Source: Streptomyces sp. NBC_01775
GTDB taxonomy: Bacteria; Actinomycetota; Actinomycetes; Streptomycetales; Streptomycetaceae
Direction of reading: 5' to 3'
Length of the DNA: 64,000 bases
Assembly: GCF_035917675.1 (NCBI RefSeq)
Contig: NZ_CP109105.1
Coordinates: forward strand, 186,001 to 250,000
Within the stretch, counting starts at the first letter, position 1. The number at the start of each line of letters is the position of its first letter. A program made the translations under genes and the position numbers. The notes below the pieces were generated by a model. It had not been told where the DNA came from and made no database searches. It saw nothing but the letters and a program-made list of their open reading frames with translations. Positions 1 through 8,090 of this stretch are shown piece after piece.

Positions 1-535
1 CGCGGTCCAGGTAGGCGTGTGCGCGGGCTCGCGTCGGGCGGAGCAGTATCGGCAGCGAGCGCAGCAGGAAACCCGGGCGGAAGTTGGCGAAGCACTGGGT
101 CGGGTCGAGCAGTACCAGCCGATCGACCCGCCGCGCGGCGTGCAGGGCATAGGTCAGGGCGATCCAGCCGCCGTAGGAGTGGCCCAGCAGGTGCGTGCGG
201 GACACGGTGAGGCCGTCGAGCAGCGCGTCCAACCAGGCCATCAGGTCGCTGGTTGTGCGCAGCGGGCGCCCGCCGGGGACGCTGTGTCCCGCATCGCCCA
301 GGATGTCGACGGCCAGCACCCGGTGGTGCGTGCCAAGAGCTGAGGCATTGGCGAACCAGACCGCGCCGGTGGAACCGCCGCCGTGTAGAAGGAGGACTGG
401 AGTGGCGTCAGCGGGGCCGTAGGCGTGGACACGGGTGGTCCCGTACGGGGTGGGAATGTCGATCTCGGCGGTACCGGTGGGCCAGCGGGCGAGCAGTGCG
501 TCGTAAGCCGCGAAGAACTCTTGCGATGAGGACAC
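1..535 (-). CDS. alpha/beta hydrolase, C-terminus off the left edge
   Basis: Partial alpha/beta-hydrolase-fold enzyme; about 178 residues are visible, reading leftwards off the window. The GTG start at 535 is followed by an oxyanion-hole type HGGG near residue 51, a strand ending in DILG near residue 77, and the nucleophile elbow GHSYGG near residues 118-123, so Ser120 should be the catalytic nucleophile. The His and Asp of the triad would lie in the missing part. The gene is divergent from a MarR-type regulator, with a palindrome between the two starts, so it is probably that regulator's target. The substrate cannot be told from sequence. No signal peptide is seen, so it is probably cytoplasmic. 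Confidence 0.85.
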   Translation of the reverse strand, partial: MSSSQEFFAAYDALLARWPTGTAEIDIPTPYGTTRVHAYGPADATPVLLLHGGGSTGAVWFANASALGTHHRVLAVDILGDAGHSVPGGRPLRTTSDLMAWLDALLDGLTVSRTHLLGHSYGGWIALTYALHAARRVDRLVLLDPTQCFANFRPGFLLRSLPILLRPTRARAHAYLDR

Positions 536-569
536 GGTGAACCCCCGGGGAATCGTCTCGTTGACCAAG

Positions 570-588
570 TATCTCGCTTGGCGAGATA
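570..588. promoter_or_regulatory. palindromic operator between hydrolase and MarR gene
   Basis: Inverted repeat TATCTCGC-TTG-GCGAGATA: perfect 8-bp arms with a 3-bp spacer, in the 61 bp between the divergent starts at 535 and 597. Size, symmetry and position fit a MarR-dimer operator that controls both promoters. The binding is inferred. Confidence 0.7.
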
Positions 589-596
589 GTAGCCCG

Positions 597-1121
597 GTGA
601 GTGATGACATCAACCCCGCGATGCGGCTGGTCCATCTACTGCGCGCAGTGACCGTGGAACTCGATCTGCGCGGCGCCGAGTTCGCCGCGCGAAACGGTCT
701 GCACCCGACCGATCTGCGGGCCCTCATCCATCTGCTTGACGCCGATCGGGCGGGTACCGACGTCACCCCGGGACGACTCGGTGCGGCGCTGCGGCTCAAC
801 TCGGCCGGCACCACTGCCCTGCTGGACCGGCTGGAGCGCCTGGGGCTCGTCCGCCGCAGGTGCGATGAAAACGACCGACGACGCGTCGTGCTGACGGTGG
901 AGCAGAAAGCCGTGGAGCTGGGTCGGTCCTTCTTCGGCCCGCTCATCGCCAACCTGGTCGAGGCGGCCGAGGGCTTCACCCCGGGCGAACTGGACATCGT
1001 TCACCGCTACCTGACCGCCGCCCTCCGAGCAGCCGCTCCCGGCTACGACGCGTCGACGCCCGCGGCCACCGCCGGGATGCCACCACCACAGCCGTTCCCG
1101 CAGCGGTTCGGTCAGCCATGA
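597..1121 (+). CDS. MarR-family winged-helix regulator
   Basis: 174-residue regulator of the MarR type. The DNA-binding wing is visible as DLRALIHLLDADR followed by LGAALRLNSAGTTALLDRLERLGLVRRR and the basic DENDRRR wing, then a C-terminal dimerisation helix. An upstream ATG at 537 is in frame, but it would place the palindromic operator inside the gene; the GTG at 597 leaves the operator intergenic and is preferred. It is divergent from the alpha/beta hydrolase gene and is likely an autorepressor and regulator of that gene. The ligand is unknown. Confidence 0.85.
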   Translation: MSDDINPAMRLVHLLRAVTVELDLRGAEFAARNGLHPTDLRALIHLLDADRAGTDVTPGRLGAALRLNSAGTTALLDRLERLGLVRRRCDENDRRRVVLTVEQKAVELGRSFFGPLIANLVEAAEGFTPGELDIVHRYLTAALRAAAPGYDASTPAATAGMPPPQPFPQRFGQP

Positions 1122-1385
1122 TGGCAGCGCAGGCAGGGGATCTCCGGTGATCACAGCGCGTCACAATTCCATGATCACGGAACCGTGCCTGTCCCCGTCT
1201 GCCGACCGCCTATCTGCGCGACCTCTTACAACCGCTCCGGTCAGCACCCCGCTTGGTCGGGTGGATGCTAACAGTCGGTAGCTGGCCGTGAACCCTCCCG
1301 TTTGGCGGAGCTGGCCTTCTGCCCCTGCCTGACCGACGGCGCCACCCCTGAACGGGCGGCGCCGTTTCCGTGGCCGGCCGGTGGT

Positions 1386-1703
1386 TCAGGCGGTCGGTCG
1401 GCTGTGCAGTGGTACGACGACTTCCCGGCCGGTGGCCTTCTCTCCGAGGCGGAAGAACGGCACCTGGCCCTCGCTGTAGACGTGCTCCAGCCAGCCGTCA
1501 GCCTCCAACTCCCGACGGGCGCGCGAGAAATGCGGCCTCGGAACGCCTATGCGTACGGCCAGATCAGCCGCCGTTCGCTCGACGGCGTGTTCTAGGCCGC
1601 CCAGAATCGCGTACGTCATCAGCAGATTCTGCTTGAGGTGGGACAGCTCGCTCGTCCGCTCCTGCAGAGCGTCGAGCTCCGGGTACGGGCTTTGGCGTGG
1701 CAT
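1386..1703 (-). CDS. small winged-helix protein, second gene of a pair
   Basis: 105 residues. The central part (AADLAVRIGVPRPHFSRARRELEADGWLE) is a helix-turn-helix with recognition helix and wing, preceded by a helical segment. The start at 1703 lies inside the 3' end of the upstream winged-helix gene, an overlap of about 140 bp in another frame, so the two are probably co-transcribed. The family is not recognised with certainty. Pairs of small winged-helix genes next to repeat-rich DNA are common near plasmid replication or partition regions in Streptomyces, but function here is inference. Confidence 0.6.
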   Translation of the reverse strand: MPRQSPYPELDALQERTSELSHLKQNLLMTYAILGGLEHAVERTAADLAVRIGVPRPHFSRARRELEADGWLEHVYSEGQVPFFRLGEKATGREVVVPLHSRPTA

Positions 1704-2187
1704 TCTGTCGCCCCTTCGATGCTGCGCCGGAACGGCCCGGCATAGTCGGCAGGTGATAGGCGGCGGCTAGTGAGGACTGCTCCGCGCCGCTGAGGCTGGA
1801 CACGATGTGTGGACTGGCCTTGTACTTCTTGGTGCGGCCGATCACTTCCTCTACGAGGAAGATCCGGTTCTCGCACAGCTTCTTTGCCATTCTCCTTGCA
1901 GCCTGTGGAGTCAGTCCCAGGTACTTCGCGGCCTCCGACGCGGTGGCACCGCCCTTGTCGTAGGTCATGATCGCGCAGTACCAGAAGATCCGGAAGTCGT
2001 CCCCGGTGATCCCGGAGTCCTTCGCCAGCATGTCCAGGATGCGCGCGAAGGAGAACTGTCCGTGCCGACCGCCGAGTTGGTAGGAACGGCGCTTCTCTTC
2101 CTCGTCCGGCTCCCATAGCTCGTGGACTTCACCGGTCGCGCGATTGACCAGCTCGCGGCTGCGTCCTGTGCGCCTGTGCTCTGGCAC
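1564..2187 (-). CDS. winged-helix protein, possibly plasmid replication or regulation
   Basis: 207 residues. Residues about 45-125 form a MarR/Rep-like winged helix: FSFARILDMLAKDSG, then ATASEAAKYLGLTPQAARRMAKKL and a beta wing ending in GRTKKYKASPHI. The C-terminal 70 residues are low-complexity and charged. The start lies 55 bp from a perfect 32-bp palindrome, which would be a natural operator or replication site. The gene starts a two-gene unit reading left. It could be a replication initiator of a linear plasmid or a plain regulator; sequence alone does not decide. Confidence 0.6.
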   Translation of the reverse strand: MPEHRRTGRSRELVNRATGEVHELWEPDEEEKRRSYQLGGRHGQFSFARILDMLAKDSGITGDDFRIFWYCAIMTYDKGGATASEAAKYLGLTPQAARRMAKKLCENRIFLVEEVIGRTKKYKASPHIVSSLSGAEQSSLAAAYHLPTMPGRSGAASKGRQNATPKPVPGARRSAGADERAVPPQAESADDVRDSGRPRTRRRANGG

Positions 2188-2241
2188 TTACGACCCCTGA
2201 CCTGGGCGTTCGTTCCCTAGCTTCTCCCTAACGGTCTCGAC

Positions 2242-2273
2242 GTTACCACAGGCGACATGTCGCCTGTGGTAAC
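2242..2273. repeat. perfect 32-bp palindrome
   Basis: The half-site GTTACCACAGGCGACA is followed directly by its exact reverse complement, with no spacer. It lies just upstream of the winged-helix gene starting at 2187. The core CGACATGTCG occurs again at 2309-2318, and CGACATG occurs at 2413-2419. This looks like an operator or origin element. Confidence 0.85.
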
Positions 2274-2407
2274 CGAAGGAACTCGGCGATTCCTCCGTGT
2301 ACCGCTGCCGACATGTCGTCACGCATCACCGAGCGAATCCCAGAGTTCGTCCGGTGTCTCCCCGTGGCAGGGGTCATCAGAGGAACCCCGAGGTTCCTTC
2401 GGTTACC
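2268..2407. repeat. imperfect inverted repeat with internal direct repeats
   Basis: Arms GGTAACCGAAGGAACTCGG (2268-2286) and CCGAGGTTCCTTCGGTTACC (2388-2407) are inverted copies with a one-base difference. Within and beside them a motif (G)TTACCGCTG(A/C)CGACATG recurs at 2299-2316 and 2402-2419, about 103 bp apart. The left arm overlaps the end of the 32-bp palindrome. The arrangement resembles the iteron and palindrome clusters of replication origins; that is inference. Confidence 0.6.
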
Positions 2408-2438
2408 GCTGACGACATGACCATAGACGGCATGCAAC

Positions 2439-2476
2439 GGCATCGCAGGATGCCAATAACAGCATCCTGCGATGCC
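2439..2476. repeat. 14-bp inverted repeat (hairpin) in a GATGC/CATC-rich tract
   Basis: GGCATCGCAGGATG (2439-2452) and CATCCTGCGATGCC (2463-2476) are perfect inverted copies with a 10-bp loop. The tract to about 2522 carries further GCATC, GATGC and CGATAT words. It is part of the same repeat-rich intergenic region. Confidence 0.7.
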
Positions 2477-2522
2477 GATATGAGCATCTGAGAATGCCGA
2501 TATCGACATCCCCCGATGCTGA

Positions 2523-3021
2523 TCACCCACACGTTTCCGCAGGTCAGAAACCTGCGGGGGTTGCGCCCTCTTAGTACACGCATAGGGACCGGACATGTGC
2601 GCCGCCGTACCGGAGGCCCTCCGGTCCTCGCGCAAGCGCTCCGGTCCTCGGGGCGCCGCCTGATCCTGTCTGTCCATCTCTGCGTTGTCCGTGCTGAAGG
2701 CAGTGGCAACAAGGATTAGCGTGGCTGGTCCGGGTGGGGGGTTGCTGGGACATACGCGCGCCAGCCCGTCCGGCTTCCTGCATCATCGTGGCGTGCTTTC
2801 TTGGGCTGAGGCTCAGTCGCTCACAGGACCCGCCGCTGGTCCCTGTCAGTGATGGGCGGGAGGCCAGCCGCGGCCCTGGCATCAGCCGGATGAATCGTGC
2901 TTTGCCGAACCTCCGGGGTGCAGCCGTCGCTTCGCCCGAGCCTGTTGCGTCAGACGGGGCGGTAGCGGCGGCACCGGGAGACGGTACGTGCTACAAGTCA
3001 CTGCTCCTCCGGCTGCCTGAA
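2523..3021. other. no supportable gene
   Basis: Open frames here have no recognisable protein character and overlap on both strands. A short direct repeat GCTCCGGTCCTCG-like occurs around 2620-2660. Nothing else stands out. Confidence 0.5.
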
Positions 3022-3180
3022 TTAGTAGTGGACACTGGAGCGGCTGGTCAGGCCGACGGCGTCGGCGATCTCATGGAGGTAGGGCGGGTCGCCGGTTTCG
3101 ATGATCCGCTGGCTCAGGACCCGCAGGACCGCGGACTGGCGCTCGCTCAGGTGCCGTTCCCTGCTGTTCGTCGCGGGCAT
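3022..3180 (-). pseudogene. LexA-type DNA-binding domain, cut short by a stop codon
   Basis: A 52-residue reading frame from ATG 3180 matches the N-terminal winged helix of LexA-like proteins: LSERQSAVLRVLSQRI, then GDPPYLHEIADAVGLTSRSSVHY. In the family SVHY is normally followed by Q-L-R-x-L-E. Here TAA replaces that Gln codon, and the codons after it still read F-R-Q-P-E-E-Q in the same frame. The stop therefore looks like a point-mutation truncation of a small LexA-like regulator. No LexA peptidase domain follows. Confidence 0.6.
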
Positions 3181-3501
3181 GGCGGCGCAGCGCGGCTATC
3201 CCGGGTCCGCTGCCTGGCGAGCCGGGAATGTCCCAGGTCGGATGCCACCAGATGCAGGTGGAGAGTCGCCCGCGATGCTGTTCGACGAACGCTTCCAGGC
3301 GCTGCGCGTACCCGTCCCGCTCGTGGTCGGGCACGGTGCTGAGGACCACCGTCAGGATCTCCTCCGACGCCTCGGGAACGAGGAAGCCGCCTTGGCCAGG
3401 GCCCACGTGCACCGCTGAGCCGCCGCTAGGACCTCTTTCGCATTCAGTACCAGGGCCAGCTCTTCCTCCGGGGTCTTCGGTTTGCAAAATGCCTCATACA
3501 T
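3181..3501 (-). pseudogene. frameshifted small hypothetical gene
   Basis: From ATG 3501 the frame reads MYEAFCKPKTPEEELALVL then NAKEVLAA. At about 3410-3420 the protein-like character moves to the next frame: AVHVGPGQGGFLVPEASEEI, then LTVVLSTVPDHERDGYAQRL, then EAFVEQHRGRL. Together they read as one small acidic protein of unknown function broken by one indel. The LexA-like fragment follows on the same strand. Confidence 0.5.
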
Positions 3502-3555
3502 GAACCTACAAAGTAGATACTGCGATATCATGGGAGACCGAGCGAGGAGGCTTTG

Positions 3556-3612
3556 ATGGACGTGACGCTCTCCCAGGCCCGCGAGCGATGGAGCGAAGTG
3601 GTCGAACGCGCC
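3556..3612 (+). pseudogene. N-terminal stub of a Phd/YefM-type antitoxin
   Basis: ATG 3556 follows a strong GAGGAGG ribosome site. The product begins MDVTLSQARERWSEVVERA, the classic start of Phd/YefM antitoxins (SxARxxxxxVxxxA). After this the resemblance stops and the frame runs into the next fragment. The rest of the antitoxin and any toxin are absent, so this is a deletion remnant of a toxin-antitoxin module. Confidence 0.55.
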
Positions 3613-3683
3613 GGCAGACCGGTGGTGCACCCACCCTGGCCGCACCGGGCGGGGGTTCAAGCAGGCAGCGACAGGGCCGGGTG

Positions 3684-4977
3684 CCCCACCCGCCGCGTGA
3701 CCTTGAAACGGTGTTTGAGGTGGTCGCGCCCCTGTGGGCGCGGCTGGAGCGGTCCGGGGCCCGACATCGAATCCTGACGGCCGCCCGCCGGGAACTGGCC
3801 ACGCTGACGGCATGGATGCCTCACCCGAAGGCGGCCGAGTGGCTGGCGGATCGCCTGATGCGGCATCTGACCACCCAGGGCGGCCCCGAAACGGTGTGCG
3901 ATCCGGTCGGCTGGCTACTCAAGCGGGGACTACCGGCACGAACAGGGTGCAGCGACGTGCGGTGCATCGAGGGCATCCGGATGGACACCGGCCAGGACTG
4001 CCCCTCCTGTGCCTACCTGGTCGCGGACCGGCGTGCGCTGCGCAAGAGCGTGGCCGAGCAGGTCGGCGCCGAGATGCCGCAGGCCAGCGCCGCCGACCGC
4101 AAGGCCGTCTACGAGCAGCGGCTGTGCGAGGTGACAGCCCGCCAGCAGGCCGAGATCCGTTCCCGCCATCAGGCCGCCGCCAAGCTCCAGGAACGGCAGC
4201 ATGCGGCAGCCCGTGAAAGGGCCCGGGAGGCGGCCACGGTCCAGGAGCGGCAAGCGCAGCCGTGTGCCGGGTGCGGGGTACCCGGCACAGCCGGGGAGTG
4301 CCATACGTGCGCGGAGCACCATGCTGCGGAGCAGCTGCTGGAGATGGCTGGTACGACTGCGGCGGGAGCTTGGGCCGATGTCACCGACCCGCAGGACATC
4401 GAAGCGGTCCGTGTCCGCGTCCGGGAGACCTTCGACAGCGAGTTCGCCGGGCAGCTCGCCGTCCTCAAGGACCGGGGCGCCACCGACACCATGGTCGCCA
4501 GCTTCACCCGGCTGCTGGCCGAAAGCGCCGTTGGCGACTACCGCCGCTCCGCGCTCGCAATCCTGGCCCGCACCCCGCACCCCGCAGGCCGACGCCGAGG
4601 CCAGGCAGGCATCAGCCGCCTGTCTGCGCGCTGCCCACCAGTACGACACACAGGCGGAAGCGCGGCAGGCCGCAGCCGAGGCTCGCTCCCGCACTGCCGA
4701 GCACCTGCTGCGCCAGCGGACCGCGACCTTGCACCAAACCTTGCAGGAAGGGCAGAAACCTGTCCCCGAAACAGATCGCCCCCAGGGAGGCGCCGACCGT
4801 GTACGGGAAGTCAGCGATGTCTGGTTCGCGGACCGCTCGGCTGACGAACGGCAGGTCAAGACTCGCGAGAACGCCTGCGCCAGCTACCAGCGAGCCCTCG
4901 CCGCACACCATGCCGCCAAGTACCAACGCACAGGGTGTCGCAGCCCCGAGCCGAGCAGGCAAGAGTCGGCTGTGTGA
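3684..4977 (+). pseudogene. large coiled-coil/zinc-cluster protein fragment, frameshifted by a 7-bp duplication
   Basis: A protein-like frame reads LETVFEVVAPLWARLERSGA, WMPHPKAAEWLADRLMRHL and GWLLKRGLPARTGCSD, then a CPSC and a CAGCG...CHTC cysteine cluster within a long Ala/Glu/Arg/Gln-rich helical region. It stops making sense after LARTP at about 4575. CACCCCG is present twice in tandem (4571-4584); taking out one copy rejoins it to QADAEARQAS...HQYDTQAEARQAAAEA in the next frame, ending at 4977. The N-terminus is missing: the frame joins the antitoxin stub. Helical Streptomyces plasmid/HTH proteins look like this, but the family is not identified. Confidence 0.55.
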
Positions 4978-5022
4978 ACCGAAATACTCAGCGAGTAGCC
5001 CAGCTTCCACCCGTGCGGAGGG

Positions 5023-5108
5023 GTACTCCCCGCGCCTGCGGGGTTCCGGTGGCGGCGCGACGAGCTGCCCCGGGCGCCGGACATCGGCCTACCGGTGTGC
5101 CGATAGAC
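5023..5108. repeat. relic end of an earlier CRISPR array, duplicated at 6232
   Basis: One degenerate I-E repeat (GTACTCCCCGCGCCTGCGGGG, 5023-5043, ending TTCC) is followed by about 60 bp (GGCGGCGCGACGAGCTG ... GTGTGCCGATAGA). That tract is homologous to the last repeat and flank of array 1 at 6232-6315. Homology ends where leader 1 begins. It appears to be the distal end of a lost or collapsed array. Confidence 0.7.
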
Positions 5109-5194
5109 TCAACCGGGCTTTGCGTAGAATGTCGCGTTCGGAGAAAGTGGGTCCACAGGCCGTCCAGGCCGGAAAGACTTGCTGGTCAACGAGA
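5109..5194 (+). promoter_or_regulatory. CRISPR leader of array 1
   Basis: This block directly precedes the first repeat. It is nearly identical to the block before array 2 (8490-8577): TTTGCGTAGAATGTCGCG, TTCGGAGAAAGTGGGTCC and GCTGGTCAACGAGA. The last two words are also found before array 3. It should hold the array promoter and the sites that direct new spacers to the first repeat. Confidence 0.8.
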
Positions 5195-6260
5195 GTGCTC
5201 CCCGCACCCGCGGGGATGGTCCCCGGGACCGGGTGCTGAGCGCCGTACGCGAGGGGTGCTCCCCGCACCCGCGGGGATGGTCCCGCGATCGGCCGTGCGC
5301 TGGGCACGACCCGGCAGTGCTCCCCGCACCCGCGGGGATGGTCCCTCGCCCGGGTCCTGGGCTGCCAGGACATCGCGTGCTCCCCGCACCCGCGGGGATG
5401 GTCCCCCCCAGGGGGGCGTCTCCAAGTCGTCAACGGGGTGCTCCCCGCACCCGCGGGGATGGTCCCTGCTCACCGTCATCGCCCGCCTGGTCGCCGCGGT
5501 GCTCCCCGCACCCGCGGGGATGGTCCCTGCGCCGCCGGATCGCGATCCTGCGGTACGCGGTGCTCCCCGCACCCGCGGGGATGGTCCCCAAGGCGCGCTG
5601 CTCGGCTCGCTCTGCCCGACGTGCTCCCCGCACCCGCGGGGATGGTCCCACGGAGCGCTGTGCGGCGCCCTGAGCGACGATGTGCTCCCCGCACCCGCGG
5701 GGATGGTCCCGTCCAGCCCGCAGCGGCGTCCGGCGCGGCACTGTGCTCCCCGCACCCGCGGGGATGGTCCCCACATCGACCAGACCGGCACGATCTTGCG
5801 CGAGTGCTCCCCGCACCCGCGGGGATGGTCCCGTCCACACCGGCGGCGGAGTGATCGCCGCCGAGTGCTCCCCGCACCCGCGGGGATGGTCCCCGCCGCG
5901 CCTCGAACGCCCGCTGACGGTGGCTGTGCTCCCCGCACCCGCGGGGATGGTCCCTTCACCCAGTCCAAAGCGGGCTCCCGGACTACGTGCTCCCCGCACC
6001 CGCGGGGATGGTCCCTGGCTCGATGCGGGAGGGATCGAAGGCGCCTCGTGCTCCCCGCACCCGCGGGGATGGTCCCCTGACCGGTGCTCTGTTCCTGGAG
6101 AAACCCGCGTGCTCCCCGCAGGCGCGGGGATGGTCCCGGCGTCTCCACTTCCCCGGGGCCGGCCGCTGGGTGCTCCCCGCACCCGCGGGGATGGTCCCGA
6201 GCGGATTGCGCAGCATCCGCACCCGGGGCGCGTGCTCCCCGCGCCCGCGGGGATCCCGGG
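5195..6260 (+). CRISPR. type I-E CRISPR array 1, 18 repeats, 17 spacers
   Basis: 29-bp repeats (GTGCTCCCCGCACCCGCGGG then GATGGTCCC) recur at 5195, 5256, 5317, 5377 and on to 6232. Spacers are mostly 32 nt, with one of 31 and one of 33. The repeat has the GC-rich hairpin CCCCGC-x-GCGGGG typical of actinobacterial type I-E. The leader is on the left; the repeat at 6109 carries AGGCGC and the last at 6232 is degenerate, as expected at the old end. Long open frames across the array encode only the repeat and are not genes. The repeat differs by one base from that of array 3. Confidence 0.97.
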
Positions 6261-6405
6261 GCGGCGCGACGAGCTGTCCTGGGCTGAACGTTGGCCTGTC
6301 AGTGTGCCGATAGACGCCTCACGGCCCCAAGCCGTCAAGTGGGTAGCTGGAATACCCGGTGTAGCTTTGCTGACTGTTCGATTAGCAGCTCAAGGGGGCG
6401 TCTCG

Positions 6406-6633
6406 GTGGATGTGGTGCGGGTCATGGAGGCGCTGGCCGAGCAGGGGGTCACGGTGCTGTTCAAGGCGGATGCCGAGCGGATGCGTGAGGGCAGGAAGCC
6501 ATGGACCTTCGTCGCGAGCGGCAACCCGTTCCATGAGGATCTGCTGGTCCGGACGGATGCTGTGTCGGTGGAGTCGTGCCTGAAGCAGTGCCTGCCGCAG
6601 CTGCGCGAACGCGGGCTGATCATCCCGGAGTAG
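6406..6633 (+). CDS. 75-aa hypothetical protein
   Basis: GTG start at 6406 behind an AAGGGGG ribosome site, 145 bp past the end of array 1. The product reads VDVVRVMEALAEQGVTVLFK, then a central ERMREGRKPWTFVASGNP and a C-terminus CLPQLRERGLIIPE. It looks like a compact alpha/beta protein of a type often seen as an uncharacterised small protein in Streptomyces. No catalytic motif is visible. It is convergent with the IS110 transposase gene that follows. Confidence 0.6.
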   Translation: MDVVRVMEALAEQGVTVLFKADAERMREGRKPWTFVASGNPFHEDLLVRTDAVSVESCLKQCLPQLRERGLIIPE

Positions 6634-6667
6634 ACCGGCCTGCTCGGCCTGTTTCGGCGTGCGTGGC

Positions 6668-7909
6668 TTATGCGGCCGTAGCCGTCGGGACTTCGACCGG
6701 GGCCGGGAAGGCCAGGGCTTCGTCGAACGGTTCGTGGGCCTGGATGCAGTGGTAGAGCTGGCCGACCAGGCGGTTGAAGAGGTTGCGCAGGGCGGAGGCG
6801 TGCCAGTCGCCGCATTCGTCGCGCCGTCGGCGGTAGTGGGCTTTGGCTCCGGGCGAGGCGGTCAGGGCGGCGAAGGCCCAGAGGTAGCCGGCATGGTTGA
6901 GCCGGTCGTTCTTCACCCGGCGGCGGGTGATGCTGGACTGCTTGCCGGAGGCCCTCGTGATGGGCGAGGAGCCCGCATAAGCCTTGAGACCGCGGGCATC
7001 GGCGAACCGGGTGTGGTCGTCGCCGATCTCAGCCAGCACCCGGGCGCCGAGCTGGACGCCCAGACCCGGGAAACTCAAGATCACGTCAGCGTCCGGGTGC
7101 TGAGGGAAAGCCTCTTCCACCGCCTGGGCCAGGTCGTCCGCGGCGGTACAGGCGGCATCGAGCTGCAGAAGGAGGGCAAGCATCTGCTTGCCAAGCGCGT
7201 CCTCGACCAGCGGCAGCTGCCGGGCCCAGTCTCCCCGCAGAGCCTCGCGGAGCCGTTCGGCGTCGGCCTCGATACCGCGCTTACGCCCGGACCGCTTGAG
7301 CGCGGCAATGATCTGGCTGCGGGTCAGCCTCGCGGCTTGGGCCGGGGTGGGTGCGGTCTTGAGGGGCTCGCGGGCTTCGGGCCGGCACAGCCCGTTGGTC
7401 CACTTCGCAAAGGCGTCCAGTGCTGCCGGGTAGTACTCGCGCAGAAGTAATCGGAGCTGGTTGGCGAGCTGCTGCCGGTTCCACAACGAGTTTTGCTGGG
7501 CGCGGGCCAGGACCGCGATGGCGCGGGCCAGGTCGGTGTCGTCGGGCAGGCGCCGGTGGGCGTGCATGTCGGTGCGGAGGACGTTCGCCAGGACGAGGGC
7601 GTCGCCGGGGTCGGACTTCTTGCGGGAAACGCTGTGGCGGTCGCGGTAGCGGGCGGCGGCCATCGGGTTGATCGCGAAGACCTGCCGTTTGCCGACCCGC
7701 AGCACCGCGACGAGAAGGCCGCGGGAGGTCTCGATGGCCACCGGGATCGGGTTCTCCTCGGTGTCGCCGTACTCGACGAGCAGGTCCAGCAGGATCTTGT
7801 AGCCGGTTGAGTCGTCGGTTATGTTCCGTTTGGCCAGTAACTGGCCGCTGTCGTCGACCAAAGCGACGGCGTGGGTCTTCTCCGCCCAGTCGATTCCGCA
7901 GTAGATCAC
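6668..7909 (-). CDS. IS110-family transposase (DEDD recombinase)
   Basis: 413 residues, the usual length for IS110/IS1111. The N-terminal DEDD RuvC-like domain shows the first Asp in YCGIDWAEKTHAVAL, a Glu in VAIETSRG, and the last acidic pair in KSDPGDALVLANVLR. The C-terminal half holds the conserved transposase_20 domain: DVILSFPGLGVQLGARVLAE, then FADARGLKAYAGSSPITRAS with the catalytic Ser region, and HYRRRRDECGD. The frame is intact. It sits between arrays 1 and 2. IS110 elements have no classical terminal repeats, so the element ends are not called. The upstream noncoding DNA would encode a bridge RNA by analogy with IS621. Confidence 0.93.
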   Translation of the reverse strand: MIYCGIDWAEKTHAVALVDDSGQLLAKRNITDDSTGYKILLDLLVEYGDTEENPIPVAIETSRGLLVAVLRVGKRQVFAINPMAAARYRDRHSVSRKKSDPGDALVLANVLRTDMHAHRRLPDDTDLARAIAVLARAQQNSLWNRQQLANQLRLLLREYYPAALDAFAKWTNGLCRPEAREPLKTAPTPAQAARLTRSQIIAALKRSGRKRGIEADAERLREALRGDWARQLPLVEDALGKQMLALLLQLDAACTAADDLAQAVEEAFPQHPDADVILSFPGLGVQLGARVLAEIGDDHTRFADARGLKAYAGSSPITRASGKQSSITRRRVKNDRLNHAGYLWAFAALTASPGAKAHYRRRRDECGDWHASALRNLFNRLVGQLYHCIQAHEPFDEALAFPAPVEVPTATAA

Positions 7910-8090
7910 TATGCTCTCTTTTCCGTGTGCTGGTGTTTGCGCTGGTCACGAGCGCATGCGGGCCACGCAGCTCCCTAATTCAAGGTCTCTCGGACCAACG
8001 CCTCACTAGCTGTTGTCCGTGGCACCAGCGCACCGCGCGGGCCTCGGTCTATGCGAGAGCTCAAAGGGCTCCGGTGTAACGAGAGGTCAC
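7910..8090 (-). ncRNA. candidate IS110 bridge-RNA region
   Basis: Noncoding DNA upstream of the transposase start. In the IS110 family this end is known to be transcribed into a structured bridge RNA that pairs with target and donor DNA. The stretch contains several short complementary words (for example GCGCTGGTCACGAGCGC, and CTCTCGG/CGAGAG-type words near 7985-8080). No fold was computed, so limits and strand are inferred from family knowledge. Confidence 0.3.

Noticed and set aside
2734..3342. 202-residue plus-strand frame
   Set aside because: It is antisense to the LexA-like and small-gene fragments and has no protein character.
4935..6338. Long open frames on both strands across array 1 (repeating SPHPRGWS, VLPAPAGMVP, APRTRGDGP, GPSPRVRGA)
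   Set aside because: These are translations of the CRISPR repeat at 61-bp spacing in different frames, not proteins.
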